Shown here: positions 17,497-26,613 of the stretch, in pieces
Position numbering within the stretch: position 1 is the stretch's first letter
Layout: every line of letters begins with the position of its first letter
From: Pseudomonas taiwanensis DSM 21245
GTDB lineage: Bacteria; Pseudomonadota; Gammaproteobacteria; Pseudomonadales; Pseudomonadaceae
Assembly (NCBI RefSeq): GCF_000425785.1
Contig: NZ_AUEC01000021.1
Location: 1 to 64,000, forward strand
Length of the DNA stretch: 64,000 bases
Direction: 5' to 3'
Notes under the pieces: generated by a model
The model's input: only the letters and a program-made list of their open reading frames with translations
The model's database searches: none
Told to the model about the DNA's origin: nothing
Program-made: the position numbers and the translations under genes

Positions 17497-18693
17497 CTAC
17501 CGCCGTACCTCCCGCGGATTCAGGATCATCAACGTAATCACCCCCGCCACGATCCCCCAGAACGCCGAACCGATCGAGAACAACGTCAGCCCCGACGCGG
17601 TCACCATGAAGGTGATCAACGCCGCCTCACGCTCCCGCGCCTCGCTCATGGCCACGTTCAACCCGTTCATGATCGAGCCGAACAACGCCAAGGCCGCAAT
17701 CGACAACACCAGCTCTTTCGGCAACGCCGCGAACAGCGCCGCCAGGGTCGCGCCGAACACCCCCGCAATCCCGTAGAAAATCCCGCACCATACAGCTGCG
17801 GTGTAGCGCTTGCTGGGGTCTTCATGGGCATGCGGCCCGGTGCAGATAGCGGCGCTGATCGCCGCCAGGTTCACCCCGTGGGAACCAAACGGCGCCAGCA
17901 GCAACGAGGCGAAGCCGGTGGCCGAGATCAACGGCGAGGCCGGCACCTGGTAGCCATCGGCACGCAGTACCGCCACGCCAGGCATGTTCTGCGACGTCAT
18001 CGCCACCACGAACAGCGGGATACCGATGCTGATGGTCGCCGCCAGCGAGAAGCTCGGGGTGGTCCACACCGGTATGGCGACCTCCAGCGTGAAGCCGCTG
18101 AAGTCCAGCAAGCCCAGGGCCCCGGACAACGCTGTGCCCACCAGTAATGCCGCCAGCACGCAGTAACGCGGCGACAGACGCTTGACCAGCAGATAACTGA
18201 AGAACATCCCCAGCACCAGTAGGGTGCGATGTTGGGCTGCGACGAAAATTTCACTGCCGATCTTGAACAGAATGCCCGCCAGCAGGGCCGAGGCCAGGGA
18301 CGCCGGGATGCGTTTGACCAGGCGCTCGAAGCTGCCGGTCAGGCCGCAGACCAGCACCAGCACCGCGCAAGTGATGTAGGCGCCGATGGCTTCGCTGTAG
18401 CTCACCCCGCCAAGGCTGGTGATCAGCAGCGCCGCGCCTGGCGTGGACCAGGCCACGGTAATGGGCGTGCGGTAACGCAGCGATAGGCCGATGCTGCAGA
18501 TCGCCATGCCGATCGACAGCGCCCAGATCCACGACGAGATCTGCGCGCTGGTCAGTCCGGCTGCCTGGCCGGCCTGGAACATCAGCACCAGCGAGCTGGT
18601 ATAGCCGGTGAGCATGGCGATGAAGCCGGCGACCACCGCCGAAGGGGAGCTGTCTGCCAGGGGCCGCAGGCGTGCGGATGTGGCGTGGGGCAT
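17497..18693 (-). CDS. benE: BenE-family benzoate/H+ symporter
   Basis: A 398-residue polytopic protein of about twelve helices. N-terminal GFIAMLTGYTSSLVLMFQAG and TPITVAWSTPGAALL are characteristic of the BenE family, relatives of the UraA/NCS2 fold, which import benzoate with protons. No ben or cat catabolic genes are nearby, so the true substrate may be another aromatic or organic acid. It is transcribed divergently from the GST gene 144 bp away. Its 3' end abuts repeat copy B (15 bp). Confidence 0.85.
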   Translation of the reverse strand: MPHATSARLRPLADSSPSAVVAGFIAMLTGYTSSLVLMFQAGQAAGLTSAQISSWIWALSIGMAICSIGLSLRYRTPITVAWSTPGAALLITSLGGVSYSEAIGAYITCAVLVLVCGLTGSFERLVKRIPASLASALLAGILFKIGSEIFVAAQHRTLLVLGMFFSYLLVKRLSPRYCVLAALLVGTALSGALGLLDFSGFTLEVAIPVWTTPSFSLAATISIGIPLFVVAMTSQNMPGVAVLRADGYQVPASPLISATGFASLLLAPFGSHGVNLAAISAAICTGPHAHEDPSKRYTAAVWCGIFYGIAGVFGATLAALFAALPKELVLSIAALALFGSIMNGLNVAMSEAREREAALITFMVTASGLTLFSIGSAFWGIVAGVITLMILNPREVRR

Positions 18694-18837
18694 GGGTAAG
18701 TCCTTGTACGTGGATTAGCCGTTTTTTGCAGACTAACGCGAGCGCGACCGATGCTTGCGATACAGCAGGCATTGCAATTAGCCGTACAGTCGCGAACTAT
18801 TGGGCACAATTGCGCAATTGCACGGGAGAAATGGGCG

Positions 18838-19440
18838 ATGTACAAGGTTTACGGGGATTACCAGTCGGGTAACTGCTACAAGATCAAGCTGATGCTGAGC
18901 CTGCTCGACCTGCCGTATGAATGGCACTCGGTGGATATCCTCAAAGGAGAGACCCAAACGCCCGAATTCCTGGCGATGAACCCCAACGGCAAGGTCCCGG
19001 TGCTCGAGCTCGAGGATGGCACCTGCCTGTGGGAATCGAACGCCATCCTCAACTACCTGGCCGATGGCACTGAGTTCCTGCCCAGCGAGCCACGTTTGCG
19101 TACCCAGGCGCTGCAATGGCAGTTCTTCGAGCAGTACAGCCATGAGCCGTACATTGCCGTGGCGCGTTTCATCCAGTTTTACCTGGGCCTGCCGGATGAG
19201 CGTGTGGAGGAGTACCGCAAGCTGCACAAGGGCGGCTACAAGGCGCTCAAGGTGATGGAGCGCCAATTGCAGATGACGCCGTACCTGGTGGGGGATCAAT
19301 ATTCGATCGCCGATGTGGCGCTGTATGCCTACACCCACGTGGCGCATCAGGGCGGCTTCGATCTGGCCGATTACCCGGCAGTGCGTGACTGGTTGGCCAG
19401 GGTGGCCAGCCATCCGCGTCATGTGCCGATGAGCGAGTGA
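18838..19440 (+). CDS. Glutathione S-transferase
   Basis: A 200-residue cytosolic GST. The thioredoxin-like N-domain has SGNCYKIKLMLSLLDLPYEW (residues 10-29), MNPNGKVPVLE with the cis-proline and LWESNAILNYLA with the glutathione-binding E-S pair; the all-helical C-domain follows. The start at 18838 (MYKVYGDYQSGN) puts the first strand at the terminus as in the family; a longer frame from 18751 is unlikely. The substrate is unknown. A strong 13-bp stem-loop follows the stop. Confidence 0.88.
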   Translation: MYKVYGDYQSGNCYKIKLMLSLLDLPYEWHSVDILKGETQTPEFLAMNPNGKVPVLELEDGTCLWESNAILNYLADGTEFLPSEPRLRTQALQWQFFEQYSHEPYIAVARFIQFYLGLPDERVEEYRKLHKGGYKALKVMERQLQMTPYLVGDQYSIADVALYAYTHVAHQGGFDLADYPAVRDWLARVASHPRHVPMSE

Positions 19441-19447
19441 ACCTGGC

Positions 19448-19485
19448 CTCGCCTCTTCGCCGGTTTACCTCCGCGAAGAGGCGAG
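19448..19485. terminator. Strong stem-loop between convergent genes
   Basis: CTCGCCTCTTCGC (19448-19460) pairs perfectly with GCGAAGAGGCGAG (19473-19485) around a 12-nt loop. There is no long T-run, so it may be a REP-type palindrome acting as an mRNA end protector or a weak terminator for the GST and glutaredoxin-like genes, which converge here. Confidence 0.6.
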
Positions 19486-19500
19486 CGGTCGCTATCAGGC

Positions 19501-19866
19501 TTACGCGAACCGCTTGTCCAGGTAGGCAATGATGTCCTTGGACTCGTACATCCAGGTCACCTTGCCCGCTTCTTCGATACGCAGGCATGGCACCTTCACC
19601 CGGCCCCCGCCTTCCAGCAGTGCCTGACGGTGCACAGGGTCGTTCTTCGCGTCGCGCAGCGCCACCGGCACGTTCAAGCGGTGCAGGGTGCGGCGTGTCT
19701 TGACGCAGAACGGGCAGGCATGGAACTGATACAGCGCAAGGCCACTGGCCTGCTGCTCGACAAGCGTCTGGGCGGCGGCATCGCGTTTGCGCTTGGCCGG
19801 GCGGCTGATCCAGTCGCCGAACACGATAAGTTGGCCGAGGCCGACCCGCAGGGCTTTGACGATCAT
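19501..19866 (-). CDS. Glutaredoxin-like thiol protein
   Basis: A 121-residue protein: a basic N-terminal segment of about 45 residues with some hydrophobic character (LGQLIVFGDWI), followed by a glutaredoxin/GST-N thioredoxin fold with active-site C-P-F-C in FHACPFCVKTRRTLHRL, and later VKVPCLRI with the cis-Pro. Members of this Pseudomonas group are annotated glutaredoxin family; the role is thiol-disulfide exchange with glutathione, partner unknown. The start is at 19866 rather than the in-frame ATG at 19899, which lies beyond the folE terminator hairpin. It is downstream of folE on the same strand. Confidence 0.82.
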   Translation of the reverse strand: MIVKALRVGLGQLIVFGDWISRPAKRKRDAAAQTLVEQQASGLALYQFHACPFCVKTRRTLHRLNVPVALRDAKNDPVHRQALLEGGGRVKVPCLRIEEAGKVTWMYESKDIIAYLDKRFA

Positions 19867-19877
19867 GGGCAACTCCT

Positions 19878-19910
19878 GAAAATGCAAAAGCCGACCCATG
19901 GGGTCGGCTC
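19878..19910 (-). terminator. Intrinsic terminator after folE
   Basis: Read on the minus strand, GCCGACCC-CAT-GGGTCGGC (19890-19908) forms an 8-bp GC stem followed at once by TTTTGCATTTT. It lies between folE and the glutaredoxin-like gene, so the latter probably depends on read-through or its own promoter. Confidence 0.75.
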
Positions 19911-19925
19911 GAGGTTACGTGCCGA

Positions 19926-20471
19926 TCACTTGATCAGGCTGAGGAACTCGCTACGGGTGGAGGCGTTTTCGCGGAATTCGCCCAGCATCACCGACGTGAG
20001 CATGGTCGAGTTCTGCTTTTCCACACCGCGCATCATCATGCACATGTGCTTGGCTTCGATCACCACCGCCACGCCAGCAGCGCCGGTCACCTGCTGCACG
20101 GCCTCGGCGATCTGGCGGCTGAGGTTTTCCTGGATCTGCAGGCGACGGGCGAACATGTCGACGATACGGGCAACCTTCGACAGGCCCAGCACCTTGCCCT
20201 TGGGCAGGTAGGCCACATGGGCCTTGCCGATGAACGGCAGCATGTGGTGTTCGCACATCGAATACAGCTCGATGTCGCGTACCAGCACCATCTCGCTGTT
20301 GTCGGAGCTGAACAGCGCGCCGTTGGTGACTTCTTCCAGCGTCTGCTCGTAACCGCGGCAAAGGTATTTCATCGCCTTTGCAGCCCGCTTGGGCGTGTCG
20401 AGCAGGCCCTCACGGGAGACGTCCTCGCCGAGTTGGCTGAGGATCTCGGTGTAGTTCTGTTCCAGGGACAT
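19926..20471 (-). CDS. folE: GTP cyclohydrolase I
   Basis: Converts GTP to 7,8-dihydroneopterin triphosphate, the entry to folate and pterins. A 181-residue type IA enzyme: zinc ligands C73, H76 and C144 are seen in MCEHHMLP and KHMCMMMRG, with H75 and H142 in the active site. The start is [11 protein letters not shown] at 20471, with AGGT-type upstream sequence; a longer open frame exists but lacks similarity. Pseudomonads often have more than one folE copy, so this may be a paralogue. It ends with an intrinsic terminator. Confidence 0.94.
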   Translation of the reverse strand: MSLEQNYTEILSQLGEDVSREGLLDTPKRAAKAMKYLCRGYEQTLEEVTNGALFSSDNSEMVLVRDIELYSMCEHHMLPFIGKAHVAYLPKGKVLGLSKVARIVDMFARRLQIQENLSRQIAEAVQQVTGAAGVAVVIEAKHMCMMMRGVEKQNSTMLTSVMLGEFRENASTRSEFLSLIK

Positions 20472-20542
20472 GGATCTACCTGTGGGTAAAAAATCGCAAA
20501 AACGAAGGGTACGGCGGCAAAGGCGGCGCTGCAAGCGCGGCG

Positions 20543-21103
20543 TTATTCGTCGCGGCCTTCCATCATGGTTCGCTTGAGCATTACATACACGGCACCAGTA
20601 CCGCCGTGGCGGGCCTGGCAGGAGGTGAAGCCGAGCACTTGCGGGTGCTGGCGCAACCAGGTGTTGACGTGGCTCTTGATCATCGGGCGCTTGCCATCGA
20701 GGCGCGCGGCCTTGCCGTGGGTGACGCGCACGCAGCGCACTTCCAGCTTCGTGGCTTCGGCGATGAAGGCCCACAAGGTTTCACGGGCTTTTTCCACGGT
20801 CATGCCATGCAGGTCGAGGCTGCCCTCGAAGGCGATCTGGCCAAGCTTGAGCTTGCGGATCTGGCTTTCCTGAACGCCGTCACGGCGCCACATCAACTCA
20901 TCCTCGGCACCCACGTCGATCACGAACTGGTCGGACAAACCGTCGATGACCAGCGCCTGATCGCTGCGCACGGTCGCCGCTTGGCGCAGGCCAGCCAGTT
21001 GCTTGCGATCGGCCTTGGGCTTGCCGACGTCGGCGCGGTCGTGCTTGATCGGCTTGACGCCGCGGACCTCGGCGTGGAACAGGGAAAAGTCGTCGTCTTG
21101 CAT
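20543..21103 (-). CDS. Smr-domain protein (MutS2 C-terminal type)
   Basis: A 186-residue protein with a charged N-terminal half and a C-terminal Smr domain (about 93-180). The Smr signatures are present: LDLHG at 96-100, VTHGKA at 127-132 and HGGTGA at 166-171. Smr domains are structure-specific nucleases that nick DNA or cut RNA; stand-alone forms are called SmrA/SmrB. E. coli SmrB cleaves mRNA between collided ribosomes, and the residue set here would allow nuclease action. It is upstream of folE with a 71-bp gap, so the two may be co-transcribed. Confidence 0.88.
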   Translation of the reverse strand: MQDDDFSLFHAEVRGVKPIKHDRADVGKPKADRKQLAGLRQAATVRSDQALVIDGLSDQFVIDVGAEDELMWRRDGVQESQIRKLKLGQIAFEGSLDLHGMTVEKARETLWAFIAEATKLEVRCVRVTHGKAARLDGKRPMIKSHVNTWLRQHPQVLGFTSCQARHGGTGAVYVMLKRTMMEGRDE

Positions 21104-21195
21104 GATGCCTCCACGTGGGCGGCGTAGTTTACGCGACTGCGGGCCGCTGTGCAGCCTTGTGTCGCCAGTGCTGGCCTGTCGCCGGCGCAGCTCAC

Positions 21196-21516
21196 TCAGT
21201 CATGCTTCTTCATCAGGTGCGGTGCCAGGTTCAACTCGCGCCCGCGACGCAAGCGAATGCGGCTGCGCCGCCAGAAGCGCACGCCCAGGTACAGCATGGA
21301 CAGCCCGACCACGGTCAGGATGGCGGACAGCGGGCGGTTGGCGTTGAGCTCGGCCAGGGCAGGGTAGTTGCCCAGCAGGCCGGCGACGCCAGCCATGGCC
21401 AGCAGCACGCCAAGTGTCGCCAGCAGGGCCGAAAGGCCAGCAGCCAGGCGAGCGCCCCAGTTACGCGGCTCTCGCGTACGCAGGTGTTTGGCATCGAAAC
21501 TGCCTTTGAGCTTCAT
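21196..21516 (-). CDS. Small two-helix membrane protein, unknown function
   Basis: A 106-residue protein with a basic N-terminus (residues 1-24), two predicted membrane helices at about 25-48 (LAAGLSALLATLGVLLAMAG) and 63-80 (LSAILTVVGLSMLYLGVRF), and a strongly basic C-terminal tail (RRSRIRLRRGRE). I do not recognise a named family. The positive tails suggest both ends lie in the cytoplasm. It sits between the Smr gene and the cysteine-hydrolase-like gene on the same strand. Confidence 0.65.
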   Translation of the reverse strand: MKLKGSFDAKHLRTREPRNWGARLAAGLSALLATLGVLLAMAGVAGLLGNYPALAELNANRPLSAILTVVGLSMLYLGVRFWRRSRIRLRRGRELNLAPHLMKKHD

Positions 21517-21603
21517 TCCGAGTTCCTCTGTAGGTAGCCGGAATTGGACCTGGCGCCCGCCCTTGGGTTCCGCCCGTGTGCCGGGCGGTCATGCCGGCCG
21601 GGG

Positions 21604-22194
21604 TCAGATCAGGCTGGCGGTCGGAGCGACACAAGCGAAGTTGTCGGCCATCACGGCCATTTCGCACTGGTGGATCTGTGCAGCCGGAATCACGCTGTCC
21701 TTGAACGCCAGGTCGCGTGTCGCCGAGGCGTCTTCCACCAGCGTGCAACGGTAACCATAGTCCTTGGCGCGGCGCACGGTGGTGCTGACGCTGGAATGGC
21801 TCATGAACCCGCAGACGATCAGGTCCAGGTGCCCCAGCTCCTGCAGGGTCTCGTGCAGTTTGGTGTTCTTGAAGGCGTTGGGCATGCGTTTTTCGATGAC
21901 GATTTCACCCTCGCGCGGCTCCAGGCCCGGAATGAACTGGCCGGCAGGCCCCTGCGGGTCGAAGCGGCCGCCGACGGTACCGAGGTGGCGGACGTGGATG
22001 ATCGGACGGCCAGCCTTGCGGGCGGCGTCGAGCAACCTGGCGATGTTGGCCACGGCCTCGTCCATGCCCGACAGCATGAGAGGACCGCTCAGGTACTCTT
22101 TTTGTGCATCGATGACGATCAGGCTGGCTTGGCTCAGCTTGGCCGGCGGATAGTCGCGGCCAGTGAGGCGGAACATCGTGGTTGGAACGGACAT
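21604..22194 (-). CDS. Isochorismatase-fold hydrolase with Ser in place of catalytic Cys
   Basis: A 196-residue isochorismatase/nicotinamidase-superfamily protein. D29 (VIDAQKEYL) and K102 (IEKRMPNAF) of the usual Asp-Lys-Cys triad are present, but the cysteine position in the THMCVST-type motif reads M131-S-H-S-S135-V-S-T, so serine stands where cysteine is expected. EntB-type isochorismatases also lack the cysteine, so the protein may act on isochorismate-like ethers or may be inactive. The start at 22194 (MSVPTTMFRL) follows AAGGAGCCC; earlier ATGs lie in a non-conserved segment. Confidence 0.82.
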   Translation of the reverse strand: MSVPTTMFRLTGRDYPPAKLSQASLIVIDAQKEYLSGPLMLSGMDEAVANIARLLDAARKAGRPIIHVRHLGTVGGRFDPQGPAGQFIPGLEPREGEIVIEKRMPNAFKNTKLHETLQELGHLDLIVCGFMSHSSVSTTVRRAKDYGYRCTLVEDASATRDLAFKDSVIPAAQIHQCEMAVMADNFACVAPTASLI

Positions 22195-22373
22195 CAAGGG
22201 CTCCTTGGGTAGGGCTTTTGTATACCTATTCTCCCTTGCCTTGGCGCCAATGGGAATGGTTGACATCGCAGGCAGCATGGTTACTGGCCTGTGGCGGATC
22301 GCCGGTGACGCGCAAGGAACATTTGTGGCGGTTGGGCTGTTAGACTTTTGTCATGTCTGAATAGGAGTACCCC

Positions 22374-23282
22374 GTGATCACATCCCGTCTGCGCACGCTG
22401 CGCGACCATATCCGCTGGGCGGTCAGCCGCTTCCATGAGCACGAGCTGTTCTTCGGCCACGGTGCCGACAATGCCTGGGACGAAGCCCGCCTGCTGGTGC
22501 TGGGCGCCGTGCACCTGCCCTGGGAGGTGGCCGACAGCTACCTGGATTGCCAGCTCGAGGACGATGAGCGGGTTCGCCTGCAGCACCTGCTCAAGCGCCG
22601 TATCGAAGAACGCGTACCCACCGCTTACCTGCTTGGCGAGGCCTGGTTCTGCGGCATGTCGTTCCTGGTCGACGAGCGCGTGCTGGTGCCGCGTTCGCCC
22701 ATCGGCGAACTGATCGAAAAACGCTTCGAGCCTTGGCTGGCTGCCGAACCTGCGCGCATCCTCGACCTGTGCACCGGCTCGGGCTGCATCGGCATCGTGG
22801 CCGCCGATGTGTTCCCCGATGCCGAGGTCGTGCTGGCCGACCTGTCATTCCAGGCCCTCGAAGTGGCCAACCAGAACATCGAGCGCCATGGCCTGGACGG
22901 GCGGGTGTACACGGTTCAGGGCGATGGTTTCGACGGTCTGCCGGGGCAGCGTTTCGACCTGATCCTGTCCAATCCGCCGTATGTCGATGCCGAGGACTTC
23001 GGCGACATGCCGGCCGAGTATCACCATGAACCAGAAATGGGCCTGGCCTGTGGCAACGACGGACTCGACCTGGTGCGGCGGATGCTCGCCGAAGCGGCTG
23101 ATCACCTGACCGAAAAGGGCCTGATGATCGTGGAGGTGGGCAACAGCCAGGTGCATGTCGAGGCGTTGTACCCCGAGGTCGATTTCGCCTGGCTGGAGTT
23201 CGAGCGGGGCGGGCATGGCGTGTTCATGCTGACGGCCGAGCAGTGCCGCCAGCATCAGGAGTTGTTCAAGGCCAGGGCTTGA
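22374..23282 (+). CDS. prmB: Ribosomal protein L3 glutamine methyltransferase
   Basis: N5-methylates a glutamine of ribosomal protein L3 using S-adenosylmethionine. A 302-residue HemK-family enzyme: an N-terminal helical domain (about 1-110), the SAM motif DLCTGSG at 131-137 and the catalytic NPPY at 200-203. The start is GTG 22374 ([10 protein letters not shown]), with a GGAG six bases upstream; no better ATG exists. In many gammaproteobacteria prmB precedes aroC, as it does here with two genes in between on the other strand. Confidence 0.93.
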   Translation: MITSRLRTLRDHIRWAVSRFHEHELFFGHGADNAWDEARLLVLGAVHLPWEVADSYLDCQLEDDERVRLQHLLKRRIEERVPTAYLLGEAWFCGMSFLVDERVLVPRSPIGELIEKRFEPWLAAEPARILDLCTGSGCIGIVAADVFPDAEVVLADLSFQALEVANQNIERHGLDGRVYTVQGDGFDGLPGQRFDLILSNPPYVDAEDFGDMPAEYHHEPEMGLACGNDGLDLVRRMLAEAADHLTEKGLMIVEVGNSQVHVEALYPEVDFAWLEFERGGHGVFMLTAEQCRQHQELFKARA

Positions 23283-23289
23283 GGTGATC

Positions 23290-23380
23290 CCCTCGCAAGC
23301 GAGGCTCGCTCCTACGGTCACCCTGCTGTGTAGGAGCGCGCCTTGCTCGCGATGCGCCGCGCGGGCGGCGCTCGGTCTCA
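23290..23380. repeat. REP-like element, copy D
   Basis: Two inverted pieces: CTCGCAAGCGAGGCTCGCTC (from 23291) on the left and GTAGGAGCGCGCCTTGCTCG (from 23330) continuing to GGCGCTCGGTCTCAC on the right, about 14 bp apart. It lies eight bases after prmB. It resembles the arms of copies A and B but is compact. Confidence 0.75.
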
Positions 23381-23407
23381 CAGGCGCCAGAAAGCTCTAG
23401 CCAGCCC

Positions 23408-24196
23408 TCAGCGTGTAGCAATCCAGATCAACAACCCCGCCTGGAACACTGCAAACGCCACCAGGCAAGTGATGGTAAAGCGCAATCCGCTGTCTTCGCG
23501 ACGGTACTTGGCCACCCGCTCATCACGCTCGCGCAGCTGCGCTTCCTTTTCCTGCAACTGCTGCTCGGCACTCTGCAGCATGTTCGCTGCATCGAGGATC
23601 TCGACCCGCTGCACCTTCTCGCTGTTCCAGCCCACCTTCAGCTGGCCCACCGTGGCTTCGACGGTGCGACCTTTCATGTGCTGAGGGTCGGCGTACTCCA
23701 CCTCAAGGCCAGTGGCGCGCAGGAACTGGTCGCGGCGCAGGCGTGAATCTTCGTTCAGCGCATCCTTGCTGGGCAGGGTGAAGCCTTCGACCCGGTAGTG
23801 CGACCACTTGCGCTGCAGCCATTGCACCGCCTGGGACAACATGAAGCGGCCGAGGCCACGGTTGAGCGGTTCCAGTTGCAAACCGTTGCTGTCACCGATC
23901 GTCACCCGGCGCTCGGCGTGGTCCACACGCACATCCAGCTGGTTCTGTTCCTTGCGCACTTTCTGCCCTGGCAGGCGGATTTCCATGCGCAGCAGGCTGT
24001 GGTCCTTGTCGTGGCGTTCGGCATAGCCGAACTGCACGAAACGCTGCGGCCGTGCACCGCTGTTGCGGTCAGTGGGCAAGGCAGCCAGGCGCAGCAACTG
24101 GAAGTGCTCGACGGCCAGGTCGGTCCAGGGCAGCGGGGCGCTTTCCGGGGCTTGCGGCTCTTCGGTCGCGTCTACGGAGGCGGGGGCATCGGTCAT
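23408..24196 (-). CDS. C-terminally membrane-anchored protein, unknown function
   Basis: A 262-residue protein with no signal peptide, a mixed alpha/beta N-terminal domain (about 20-195), a charged heptad-rich coiled coil (about 200-235: SAEQQLQEKEAQLRERDERV) and one hydrophobic helix at the very end (FTITCLVAFAVFQAGLLIWI). The layout predicts a cytoplasmic domain held by a C-terminal tail anchor. I know no named function. The start could be 24211 or 24196; I take 24196 (MTDAPASV). It is convergent with prmB and separated from it by repeat copy D. Confidence 0.7.
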   Translation of the reverse strand: MTDAPASVDATEEPQAPESAPLPWTDLAVEHFQLLRLAALPTDRNSGARPQRFVQFGYAERHDKDHSLLRMEIRLPGQKVRKEQNQLDVRVDHAERRVTIGDSNGLQLEPLNRGLGRFMLSQAVQWLQRKWSHYRVEGFTLPSKDALNEDSRLRRDQFLRATGLEVEYADPQHMKGRTVEATVGQLKVGWNSEKVQRVEILDAANMLQSAEQQLQEKEAQLRERDERVAKYRREDSGLRFTITCLVAFAVFQAGLLIWIATR

Positions 24197-24301
24197 TACG
24201 GCAGTCCTCATCAGTGCAGCCAGGCTGGGCGCAATGGCGACGCCAGCATCCGGTTATCGGCCGATCCGCCCAGGACGTGAGCGCAATCTATGCCGATACC
24301 T

Positions 24302-25264
24302 TCAGGCCGACGGCAGATGATGGATGAACGTGACGACCCGCTCGCCCAGTTCGCGGGCCAGCGGCAGTTCAGGGTTGAGGTAGCTGTCGCGCTGCTCGCT
24401 CATGGCCTTGGGGCTGATGCGCAGCATGTGGTTCATGCCGTCGATCAGCACCAGTTGCGCGTCCGGTTTGGCTGCCTTCAGGCGCTCGGCGTCGGCCACG
24501 TCGACCTGCACATCGTTGCGGCCCTGGACGATCAGGGCTGGCATGGGCAGTTGAGCGAAGGCGGCGGCCGGATTCTGCCGCAGCAGCGTGATCAGGTAAG
24601 GCTGCACGCTGGGGCGGAATACCTGGCGCAGGGGGGCGGGTACATCCAGGCTGGTCTGTCCTGCCTGCAAGCGGTCGAGCAGCGCGCTGCCGCGGGCGAG
24701 TTGGGCAGGCGGCAGGCGCTTGGCCAGTTGCTCGCGCAGCACTTCGGCCAGGGGGCGACCGCTGCCGGCCAGGGTGATCACGGCGCTTGCGCCGGCCTGT
24801 TCGGCGGCCAGGCTGGCGATCAGCGCACCTTCGCTATGGCCGATCAGGATCAGTGGGCCAAAACGCGGGTCGGCCTTGAGCTTGCGGCTCCAGGCCACGA
24901 CATCGGCGACGTAGCGCTCGACGCTGAGGTCGCGCTCGTCCGGTGTGGCCGGTTGGCTGGCGGCGACGCCGCGCTTGTCGTAGCGCACACTGGCGATGTG
25001 TTCGTTGGCCAACAGCAGGGCGAGGCGCTTGAGGTTGTCGACCCGTCCGGCGGCAGGGTTGTTGCCGTCACGGTCGGTAGGGCCGGAGCCGGCGATGATC
25101 AGCACCACCGGTGGCGGTGTGTCCTGTTGCGGCAGCAGCAGGCTGCCATGCAGCACGCCCTGGCCGGTGTCCAGGTCGATGGGGCGTTGCAGCACAGTAG
25201 GGGCGGCGGCCTGGGCCAGGCCGGAGCACAGCAGCAAGAACAAAGCGACCAGGCGCGACATCAT
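24302..25264 (-). CDS. Exported alpha/beta hydrolase
   Basis: A 320-residue alpha/beta-hydrolase with an N-terminal signal peptide (MSRLVALFLLLCSGLAQAA). The nucleophile elbow is G142-H-S144-E-G146 in LIGHSEGALIA, the oxyanion loop region IAGSGPTDRDGNN is at 57-69, and a late Asp/His pair (VQGRNDVQVD, DGMNHMLR) completes the triad. It is probably a periplasmic esterase or peptidase-like hydrolase of unknown substrate. It is divergent from aroC, with 140 bp between. Confidence 0.82.
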   Translation of the reverse strand: MMSRLVALFLLLCSGLAQAAAPTVLQRPIDLDTGQGVLHGSLLLPQQDTPPPVVLIIAGSGPTDRDGNNPAAGRVDNLKRLALLLANEHIASVRYDKRGVAASQPATPDERDLSVERYVADVVAWSRKLKADPRFGPLILIGHSEGALIASLAAEQAGASAVITLAGSGRPLAEVLREQLAKRLPPAQLARGSALLDRLQAGQTSLDVPAPLRQVFRPSVQPYLITLLRQNPAAAFAQLPMPALIVQGRNDVQVDVADAERLKAAKPDAQLVLIDGMNHMLRISPKAMSEQRDSYLNPELPLARELGERVVTFIHHLPSA

Positions 25265-25404
25265 GCGGTACTACATAGGGAGGTGTCGGTTGGACCCCTC
25301 ATTCACGGGAAGGTTCGGCGGGTTGGCGATAGCCCCCTCACACATAGCCAATCCTCTGTATACTGCCCGCTTTCGATCACCTCAGGCAGACTCGCGGAGC
25401 GTCC

Positions 25405-26496
25405 ATGTCCGGTAATACCTACGGCAAGCTGTTCACTGTCACCACCGCTGGCGAAAGCCATGGCCCGGCGTTGGTCGCCATTGTCGATGGATGCCCACCG
25501 GGCCTTGAGATCTCCCTGGCCGACCTGCAGCACGATCTCGATCGTCGCAAGCCTGGCACCAGCCGTCACACCACCCAGCGCCAGGAGCCCGATGAAGTCG
25601 AGATTCTCTCGGGTGTGTTCGAAGGCCGCACCACCGGTTGCTCGATCGGCTTGCTGATTCGCAACACCGACCAGAAGTCCAAGGACTACTCGGCGATCAA
25701 GGACCTGTTCCGCCCGGCCCATGCCGACTACACCTACCACCACAAGTACGGCATCCGCGACTACCGCGGCGGTGGCCGCAGCTCGGCCCGCGAAACTGCG
25801 ATGCGCGTGGCTGCCGGCGCCATCGCCAAGAAGTACCTGGCCACCCAGGGCATCCGTGTGCGTGGCTACATGAGCCAGCTGGGCCCGATCGAAATTCCGT
25901 TTCAGACCTGGGACTCGGTGGAAGAGAATGCCTTCTTCAGCCCCAACCCGGCCAAGGTGCCTGAGCTGGAGGCCTACATGGACCAGCTGCGCCGCGACCA
26001 AGACTCGGTCGGTGCCAAGATCACCGTGGTCGCAGAGGGCGTGATGCCTGGCTTGGGCGAGCCGATTTTCGACCGCCTCGACGCGGAACTGGCCCACGCC
26101 CTGATGAGCATCAACGCGGTCAAGGGCGTGGAAATCGGCGCAGGCTTCGCCAGCGTTGCCCAACGGGGCACCGAGCACCGCGACGAGCTGACCCCGGAAG
26201 GTTTCCTCAGCAACAACGCTGGCGGCATCCTGGGCGGTATCTCGTCGGGTCAGCCGATCGTCGCGCACCTGGCGCTGAAGCCGACGTCGAGCATCACCAC
26301 TCCTGGCCGCTCCATCGATGTGGACGGTAACCCGGTAGAGGTGGTGACCAAGGGCCGTCACGACCCGTGCGTCGGCATCCGCGCCACACCGATCGCCGAA
26401 GCGATGATGGCCATTGTGCTGATGGATCACCTGCTGCGCCACCGCGCGCAGAACGCCGACGTCAAGGTCGCCACACCGGTGCTGGGCCAGCGCTGA
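25405..26496 (+). CDS. aroC: Chorismate synthase
   Basis: Last step of the shikimate pathway: anti-1,4-elimination of phosphate from EPSP to chorismate, needing reduced FMN. The 363-residue protein shows the family signatures [18 protein letters not shown] near the N-terminus, [14 protein letters not shown] around residues 130-145 and [17 protein letters not shown] near the end. ATG 25405 ([10 protein letters not shown]) is the conserved start. It is a single gene; the MFS/ARD-like pair follows 117 bp later and is probably separate. Confidence 0.97.
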   Translation: MSGNTYGKLFTVTTAGESHGPALVAIVDGCPPGLEISLADLQHDLDRRKPGTSRHTTQRQEPDEVEILSGVFEGRTTGCSIGLLIRNTDQKSKDYSAIKDLFRPAHADYTYHHKYGIRDYRGGGRSSARETAMRVAAGAIAKKYLATQGIRVRGYMSQLGPIEIPFQTWDSVEENAFFSPNPAKVPELEAYMDQLRRDQDSVGAKITVVAEGVMPGLGEPIFDRLDAELAHALMSINAVKGVEIGAGFASVAQRGTEHRDELTPEGFLSNNAGGILGGISSGQPIVAHLALKPTSSITTPGRSIDVDGNPVEVVTKGRHDPCVGIRATPIAEAMMAIVLMDHLLRHRAQNADVKVATPVLGQR

Positions 26497-26613
26497 TGCT
26501 TCAGTTGGCTCGGTGTTGATCGTACCGAACCTATCGCCGTCCAGTCGGCTCCCGCAAGCACACGGCTGTGGGGGCTGGCTTGCCAGGTATTAATGCACTA
26601 CCGGCCTGCCCCC

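Noticed and set aside
20575..21127. Open frame antisense to the Smr gene
   Set aside because: Fully inside the Smr gene on the other strand, no domain, ordinary GC-rich shadow.
26486..26592. Terminator of aroC
   Set aside because: The inverted repeats here fit REP palindromes (ends in TGGCTTGCCAGG) and lack a T-run.
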